From: Desulfovibrio sp. OttesenSCG-928-I05
GTDB lineage: Bacteria; Desulfobacterota; Desulfovibrionia; Desulfovibrionales; Desulfovibrionaceae
Reading direction: 5' to 3'
Assembly: GCA_030266385.1 (NCBI GenBank)
Contig: JAJDHY010000005.1
Location: forward strand, 1-37,548
Length of the DNA: 37,548 nt
The position numbers were made by a program, and so were the translations under genes. Shown piece by piece: positions 33,041 through 37,548 of the stretch. How positions within the stretch are numbered: position 1 is the stretch's first letter; every line of letters starts with the position of its first letter. The notes under the pieces were generated by a model. It was not told the DNA's origin. It searched no databases and worked only from the letters and a program-made list of their open reading frames with translations.

Positions 33041-33714
33041 TCGGATCCTCCGGAACCTGTATTCGGCGTGCTGTGCGTTTCATCAGCATCTGACGAAACG
33101 GCACTGTCTTCTCCGGCACGCGGCGTTTTTTTATTTTTCGCGGCAAGAGGGGGTTTGGCCGTCTTGCCCTTTTTCGGCTTGTCGGGCGCGGGCACGAAGT
33201 GGATGCGCCGTATCTTTTTAATGTCGCCCCAGGTGAACGTGACAAGGGGGAGCTCTTCATTTTCGCCGTTTCCGGCTTTTGCCGGAGCGCCGGGATCTTC
33301 CGGCAACAGCGTGAAAAGCCCGTCCGCCGCGCTGAGGAGCTTGCCGTTAAATTTTCTGCGTCCGGGGTACCCGGCCGTCGGCTGGAGCAGGGAAAGTTCC
33401 AGGTAATCGCCATTTCCGGCGTAGGGAACAAGCTGCTCGGGGGCGAAAAACACCCGCTCAAGGCCGGGGGAGGAGACTTCCAGCACATACGCGTCAGGAA
33501 GGATATCCTCCACTTCGAGCGACAGCCCGAAAAGGCGGGATATATCGGCGCACTGGTCTATGGTGGCCCCGTCTTCCCCATCTATATAGAGGCGGACGAT
33601 ACTGCGGCCGCCGGGAATGAATTCCAGACCCCATATCTGAAGTCCGAGAGATTCCACAAGCGGAGCCGCGATGGCGAGCAGGCGTTCGGTGATATTCGGC
33701 GCGGGTGCAGTCAT
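33037..33714 (-). CDS. rimP: ribosome maturation factor RimP with long basic tail
   Basis: A 225-aa protein needed for 30S assembly. The N-terminal domain (V-E-S-L-G-L-Q-I-W-G-L-E-F near residue 20 and V-R-L-Y-I-D near 41) and Y-V-L-E-V-S-S-P-G-L-E-R-V-F are the hallmarks of RimP. The core ends near residue 170. Residues ~175-225 form an added Lys/Pro/Ser-rich, probably disordered tail, making it longer than the usual ~150-160. AGAGG precedes the ATG. It is the first gene of the translation operon. Confidence 0.95.
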   Translation of the reverse strand: MTAPAPNITERLLAIAAPLVESLGLQIWGLEFIPGGRSIVRLYIDGEDGATIDQCADISRLFGLSLEVEDILPDAYVLEVSSPGLERVFFAPEQLVPYAGNGDYLELSLLQPTAGYPGRRKFNGKLLSAADGLFTLLPEDPGAPAKAGNGENEELPLVTFTWGDIKKIRRIHFVPAPDKPKKGKTAKPPLAAKNKKTPRAGEDSAVSSDADETHSTPNTGSGGSE

Positions 33715-33790
33715 TGATCCTCTGGTTTGCTCCGGCGGCGTGAGCGTCCTCTACTGCCGTCTTTTCCGGGTTCCCCCGGAGCGCGGAGCC

Positions 33791-33821
33791 AAAAAAAAGG
33801 GAGGCCGAAGAGGCCACCCTT
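33791..33821 (-). terminator. terminator hairpin in the leader of the rimP-nusA-infB operon
   Basis: AAGGGTGGCC/GGCCTCCCTT with one internal mismatch and a 5-nt loop (33821-33797), followed by eight T (33798-33791) on the minus strand. It lies ~110 nt after the predicted start of transcription and ~75 nt before rimP, so it may act as an attenuator. Confidence 0.75.
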
Positions 33822-33914
33822 GAAGCAGCCTTCACGGCTTCCAGGATGTAGAAAGATATGTCCTGCGCGCGTCGCCGCACGCCGTTGGAAACACCCTTCC
33901 TCTAACTGCGAGAA

Positions 33915-33943
33915 GGTGTAATGCCCCTTTGCACGAATGTCAA
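33915..33943 (-). promoter_or_regulatory. sigma70-type promoter of the rimP-nusA-infB operon
   Basis: A perfect TTGACA (33943-33938) and TACACC (33920-33915) with a 17-bp spacer on the minus strand; transcription would start near 33908. The 431-bp divergent region 33715-34145 holds this promoter, the leader terminator, and the flg promoter at 34000-34028. Confidence 0.7.
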
Positions 33944-33999
33944 GCGGAAATGGGCGTTGGGAAAGCCCCCGGCGGCCTCGCAGCCGGGCGGGGGAGTCT

Positions 34000-34028
34000 T
34001 TGTCCGCCCGGTGCTGCCATCCTTATAT
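34000..34028 (+). promoter_or_regulatory. candidate promoter of the flgF-flgG-flgA-flgH genes
   Basis: TTGTCC (34000-34005) and TTATAT (34023-34028) with a 17-bp spacer on the plus strand, ~120 bp before flgF. The -35 box overlaps an 8-bp hairpin (CCGGGCGG 33984-33991 with 34004-34011). No convincing sigma28 or sigma54 site was seen. Confidence 0.5.
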
Positions 34029-34145
34029 ATTCCTGACAGCACACGCTTCACCTGTATTCACAAGCGTTGGCCCGTATGTTGCAAGGCTTGTGGCAAGCCA
34101 GGGTGCGAACGGTCGGGGAGGCCGGGGCGTCCTGGAGGAGGAACC

Positions 34146-34934
34146 ATGCAAAGTGCTATGTACAGCGGCCTTTTCGGCGCATTGACCAGCGAACACCGTA
34201 TGAACAGTATCGCCAATAATTTGGCGAACGTGAATACCACGGGCTACAAACGGGATCGGCTGGCGTTTCAGGATACATTTCAGATGTACGCCCACGACAT
34301 GATTTTTGAAGCGGGCGCCAATATCCGCGACAAAAAAATGTTTCCGGAGCCGACCCACTTCGCCCGGACCCGTATTTCTGTGGCGCAGACGGATTTTCAG
34401 CAGGGCGCGCTGAAGGGGACCAGTTCCCCGTTTGATGTCGCCCTCGGCGGCGACGGGTTTTTCAGAGTGCAAACCCCGGATGGGGAATTCTATACGCGTA
34501 ACGGCCATTTCCGCACCACGGCGGAAGGGTTGCTGATTACGGAACAGGGCTACACGGTAATGGGAGAGGGCGGTGAAATCACCGTGCCCGCCGGATACCG
34601 TGATCTGGTTATCGCCGAAGACGGGCGCATGTTCGCCGACGGTTTGCAGTTCGGCCAGCTGGCGGTCGTGGGCGTCGCCAACCCGGAAGTTCTGGAGAAA
34701 ATGGGGCACAACCTCTACAGGCCGCGTAACGGCGCTGAAGTTGAAGAAGCCGCGGTGGATCCAACCGCCACGCGGGTGATGCAGGGCTTTCTTGAAGCCC
34801 CCAACGTGGACGCTGTGTACGAGATGGTCAACATGATTGAGACGCAGCGGCATTTTGAAGCCATGCAAAAGGTCATGCAGTCCAGTGACACTATTGACCG
34901 CGAAGCGATCAGTAAGGTCGGCAAGCGCGTTTAA
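34146..34934 (+). CDS. flgF: flagellar proximal rod protein FlgF
   Basis: A 262-aa rod component secreted by the flagellar type III system. Rod-family signatures are at both ends: I-A-N-N-L-A-N-V-N-T-T-G-Y-K near residue 21 and V-Y-E-M-V-N-M-I-E-T-Q-R-H-F-E near 225. The central D-V-A-L-G-G-D-G-F-F and L-Y-T-R-N-G-type segment (E-F-Y-T-R-N-G-H-F) fit FlgF. It is slightly longer than FlgF of E. coli (251). I chose the ATG at 34146 because GGAGGAGG precedes it. It is 30 bp upstream of flgG. Confidence 0.93.
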   Translation: MQSAMYSGLFGALTSEHRMNSIANNLANVNTTGYKRDRLAFQDTFQMYAHDMIFEAGANIRDKKMFPEPTHFARTRISVAQTDFQQGALKGTSSPFDVALGGDGFFRVQTPDGEFYTRNGHFRTTAEGLLITEQGYTVMGEGGEITVPAGYRDLVIAEDGRMFADGLQFGQLAVVGVANPEVLEKMGHNLYRPRNGAEVEEAAVDPTATRVMQGFLEAPNVDAVYEMVNMIETQRHFEAMQKVMQSSDTIDREAISKVGKRV

Positions 34935-34964
34935 ACGATTTTTTGAACGACAGGAGAAAGTATT

Positions 34965-35756
34965 ATGATGCGTTCATTGTGGACCGGAGCCACGGGCATG
35001 GTCGCCCAGCAGCTCAATATTGACGTTATCGCGCACAACCTTGCCAACGTGAACACCATCGGCTTCAAAAAGAGCCGGGCTGAATTTGAAGACCTCATGT
35101 ACCAGAACATGCGTATCGCCGGTGCCGTGACGGGCACGGGCGGGGATCAGCGTATTCCCACGGGCATCCAGGTCGGTCTTGGTGTGCGCCCGACCACGGT
35201 GCACAAGTTCTTCACCCAGGGCGATTACCAGAATACCGGTAACGCGCTGGATCTTGCCATTGAAGGCGACGGCTTTTTCCAGGTCGAGGTGAACGGCGAA
35301 ATGCTCTACACCCGGGCGGGTGCGTTCAAACTGAATCAGGACGGAACTGTCGTTACCGCCAACGGGTACATACTCCAGCCGGAAATAACCGTGCCGACGG
35401 AAACCAAGAGCATCGTGGTCACGGAAAACGGTAACTTCGTGGCGCTGGACGGCCAGAACCAGGAAGTCGCCGGCGGGGATATTCCGCTCTACACCTTCAT
35501 CAACCCCGCCGGACTCGAAGCGCGCGGCCGTAACCTGTACGTGCCGTCGGAAGCTTCCGGCGACGCGGTTGAGGGCATTCCCGGCGAAGATAACGTGGGC
35601 ACCATCGCCCAGGGCTTTCTGGAAATGTCCAACGTGGAAGTCGTTGACGAAATGGTGAACATGATCGTCGGCCAGAGAGCGTATGAAATGAACTCCAAAT
35701 CAATCCAGACATCCGACAGCATGCTGCAAATGGCGATTCAGCTCAAGCGGCAGTAA
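34965..35756 (+). CDS. flgG: flagellar distal rod protein FlgG
   Basis: A 263-aa protein that forms the distal rod through the peptidoglycan and outer membrane; length is almost identical to E. coli FlgG (260). Seen directly: M-R-S-L-W-T-G-A-T-G-M at the start, H-N-L-A-N-V-N-T-I-G-F-K-K-S-R, the FlgG-specific loop V-G-L-G-V-R-P-T, and the C-terminal V-D-E-M-V-N-M-I-V-G-Q-R-A-Y-E-M-N-S-K. AGGAG lies upstream. Follows flgF and precedes flgA. Confidence 0.97.
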   Translation: MMRSLWTGATGMVAQQLNIDVIAHNLANVNTIGFKKSRAEFEDLMYQNMRIAGAVTGTGGDQRIPTGIQVGLGVRPTTVHKFFTQGDYQNTGNALDLAIEGDGFFQVEVNGEMLYTRAGAFKLNQDGTVVTANGYILQPEITVPTETKSIVVTENGNFVALDGQNQEVAGGDIPLYTFINPAGLEARGRNLYVPSEASGDAVEGIPGEDNVGTIAQGFLEMSNVEVVDEMVNMIVGQRAYEMNSKSIQTSDSMLQMAIQLKRQ

Positions 35757-35794
35757 GACGGTATATTCTTAGTTTCAGCAGAGGAGGGAGCGGG

Positions 35795-36805
35795 ATGGAA
35801 AGCGGAACACAGAACAGCGGCGGGCGCGCTATTGCGCGTGTCATTCTGGCGGCCCTTGCGGGTATCGTTCTGGCGCTCGCGCTGGTGCAGCTTGCCGAAG
35901 CCGCCGGGGAATCCACCGGCTGGCGGCTGCGCATCAAGGACGCGGCTGTTGTACGGGGGGATGCCGTCCTGCTGGGCGAAATCGCCGACCCGGTCGGTCC
36001 TCTTGACCCCGCGCTGTGGCAGAAGCTTGCTGCGTCACGTTTGTGGGAATCCCCCCCCGAAGGCAGACCCGTGAGCATGACCAAGCCCAAGCTCCAGCAG
36101 GCCATGGCGGCGTATGCCGGGGAACTTTCCGCCCTGTGCATCTATCCCGCGTCCATCACGCTGCAACGCGGCGGGGCCATTCTGTATGAAGACGATTTGC
36201 GCTCCCTTGTTGTCAAAACTCTGACTCCGCATCTGGGGCGGCTTCCCGGTGAAGCCTCCTTCAGTGATTTTCGCCTGCCCGCGTCCGTCTTTCTGAACCA
36301 CAGCGGGCAGAACGTGGAACTGGAAGGCCCGTTTGATCTGGTTCCCGGTCGCTGCACGCTGCGTCTGGCCGTCAAGGAAATGGACGGCGTGGTGGTGCGG
36401 CGGCTGACCGGCACGGTGTTTGTGGATATCTGGGCCAACGTGCCCACCGCATCATCGCCCATGAACCGGGGGGATATCCTTTCGCCCGGTCAGATTACCT
36501 TTGAACGCAAGAACCTCGCGCATCTGCGCGAAGCCCCGTGGGACGGCAAGGGCGGCCCCTGGCGGGTGGTGCGGCCTATCGGGGCCGGACAGACCATTCA
36601 TGTGGGCGATCTTGGCGTGGTTCCCGCTGTGACGCGCGGCGCTACCGTCACCATGCTCTATGAAGGAAAGAACTTTCGTCTGGCCATTCCGGGAGAGGCT
36701 ATGGCCGACGCCGCCATTGGTGAGAGCGTTGCGGTCCGGAATTTGCAAAGCAAGAAACAGGTCTACGGCGTCGTGCGTGACGGCCTTACAGTCGTCGTCC
36801 GCTAA
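35795..36805 (+). CDS. flgA: flagellar P-ring assembly chaperone FlgA
   Basis: A 336-aa periplasmic protein that helps FlgI build the P ring. A signal anchor or Sec signal lies at residues ~12-36 (V-I-L-A-A-L-A-G-I-V-L-A-L-A). The C-terminal SAF domain (about 200-336, with N-R-G-D-I-L-S-P-G-Q-I-T and P-I-G-A-G-Q-T-I) is characteristic. It is longer than enterobacterial FlgA (~220), with an added N-terminal region of ~100 residues, as is common in Desulfovibrio-type genomes. GAGGAGGGAG precedes the ATG. Confidence 0.9.
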   Translation: MESGTQNSGGRAIARVILAALAGIVLALALVQLAEAAGESTGWRLRIKDAAVVRGDAVLLGEIADPVGPLDPALWQKLAASRLWESPPEGRPVSMTKPKLQQAMAAYAGELSALCIYPASITLQRGGAILYEDDLRSLVVKTLTPHLGRLPGEASFSDFRLPASVFLNHSGQNVELEGPFDLVPGRCTLRLAVKEMDGVVVRRLTGTVFVDIWANVPTASSPMNRGDILSPGQITFERKNLAHLREAPWDGKGGPWRVVRPIGAGQTIHVGDLGVVPAVTRGATVTMLYEGKNFRLAIPGEAMADAAIGESVAVRNLQSKKQVYGVVRDGLTVVVR

Positions 36806-36861
36806 GCCCCCGCAGACTGGGCAGAATGATATGTCCCGGAAATTCCGGGGAGGAGAAAACC

Positions 36862-37548
36862 ATGCGTACACACACCCTGACAACACTCGCCGCGAAAAGC
36901 GTAACCGCCGTTCTGGCCGTGGCCGTGCTTTCGGGCTGCAACGGGGCCGCGCACCAGTCGTCCGTGACGACGCCCATGGTGACGCCCCAGGCCTACACGG
37001 AACCCGAAGACCGCTATGACAACCCCGGTTCGCTTTTCAGCGATTCCGGTCAGCAGTATCTGTTCTCGGATAACCGGGCCAGGAACGTGAACGATATCGT
37101 CATCATCAAGGTTGTGGATACCACCAAGGGCAAGCTCAAGGCCGACACCAGCGCGGAAAAGGGCAACACCAACGAATACAGTGTCGCGGCGGCGTTCGGC
37201 CGCAGTTCGGTCAACCCGTCGCTGACCGGTTCGCTGCTGGCGGGCAAGGTCGGGGCCGGTCCCATCCTGTCCACTTCTTCTTCGAGCAAGTCCGACGCGA
37301 CGGGTGAAACCACCCGCGAAAACACCCTCACCGCCACCCTCGGCGCGCGCGTTGTGCAGGTGCTGCCCAACGGCATGCTGCAAGTGGAAGGGGCGCGAGA
37401 AATCCGGGTGAACGAGGAAACCCAGTATCTGGTCATTACCGGCCTGATCCGGGCCAGGGATATCGGCGCGGATAACTCCATCCTTTCCACCCAGATGGCT
37501 GATTCGCGCATCGAATACTGGGGCAAGGGCGTTCTGGCCGACAAGCAG
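36862..37548 (+). CDS. flgH: flagellar L-ring lipoprotein FlgH, 3' end cut by the window
   Basis: Outer-membrane lipoprotein that forms the flagellar L ring; 229 residues are visible and the last few are outside the window. The lipobox L-S-G-C puts the lipidated cysteine at residue 26. Typical FlgH segments are G-S-L-F-S-D, D-I-V-I-I-K-V-V-D, and near the end V-L-P-N-G-M-L-Q-V-E-G and Y-L-V-I-T-G-L-I-R. GGAGGAG precedes the ATG. It follows flgA by 56 bp. Confidence 0.95.
   Translation, partial: MRTHTLTTLAAKSVTAVLAVAVLSGCNGAAHQSSVTTPMVTPQAYTEPEDRYDNPGSLFSDSGQQYLFSDNRARNVNDIVIIKVVDTTKGKLKADTSAEKGNTNEYSVAAAFGRSSVNPSLTGSLLAGKVGAGPILSTSSSSKSDATGETTRENTLTATLGARVVQVLPNGMLQVEGAREIRVNEETQYLVITGLIRARDIGADNSILSTQMADSRIEYWGKGVLADKQ

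Noticed and set aside
33822-33920. tRNA or riboswitch in the rimP leader
   Set aside because: No cloverleaf, CCA end or known aptamer core was seen; only small hairpins and the terminator.
34090-34110. sigma54 promoter for flgF
   Set aside because: A TGGCA...TGC pair is present, but the GG-to-GC distance is one base too long.

Overview
The window most likely comes from a Desulfovibrionaceae-type sulfate reducer or close relative. The evidence is the translation cluster rimP-nusA-ylxR-infB-DUF503-nrnA-truB-rpsO next to flgF-flgG-flgA-flgH, a CitMHS carrier plus a TctCBA transporter, and large GC-rich intergenic hairpins ending in T-tracts. No species can be named from sequence alone. I saw no tRNA, rRNA, CRISPR array, transposase or integrase.

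Left part (1-13,755): at the edge is a thioredoxin-like gene followed by a partial trxB, both on the minus strand and driven by a clear TTGCGT-17-TATAAT promoter. Next comes a CitMHS carrier gene with a terminator-like hairpin in its own leader. A ~190-bp block of hairpins separates it from a long minus-strand organic/sugar-acid operon. In transcription order this encodes an IlvD/Edd sugar-acid dehydratase, a D-2-hydroxyacid dehydrogenase, a LarA-like nickel-pincer isomerase, a DapA-type lyase, and TctC, TctB and TctA. Divergent from it are an SDR dehydrogenase and an IclR regulator. The divergent promoter region carries four TTC(A/G)AA elements at an exact 20-bp period, a probable operator array. 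Together these genes look like uptake, epimerisation/oxidation, dehydration and aldol cleavage of an unidentified sugar acid.

Middle (13,800-21,400): a small DUF4405-like membrane protein gene is divergent from an operon that I consider the best candidate for an undescribed system. It contains two paralogous FmdE-like proteins flanking a complete NitT/TauT-type ABC transporter (permease, ATPase, binding protein). A good Fur-box-like palindrome lies upstream of it, and a 10-bp-period TGCAC array lies in the divergent region. It is followed by a secreted-protein gene with an in-frame TGA just after the signal peptide (selenocysteine, readthrough or a nonsense mutation), then the ABC-F ATPase gene uup.

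Right part (21,400-37,548): a minus-strand polar amino-acid ABC importer has an intrinsic terminator between the binding-protein gene and the permease gene. After it come a LysO-like exporter gene and the translation/RNA operon rimP-nusA-ylxR-infB-(small membrane ORF)-DUF503-nrnA-truB-rpsO, all on the minus strand. This operon starts from a TTGACA-17-TACACC promoter and passes a terminator hairpin before rimP. rbfA, which I would expect near DUF503, is not there. Divergent from rimP, flgF-flgG-flgA-flgH encode the distal rod and L-ring parts of the flagellum; flgH runs off the window.
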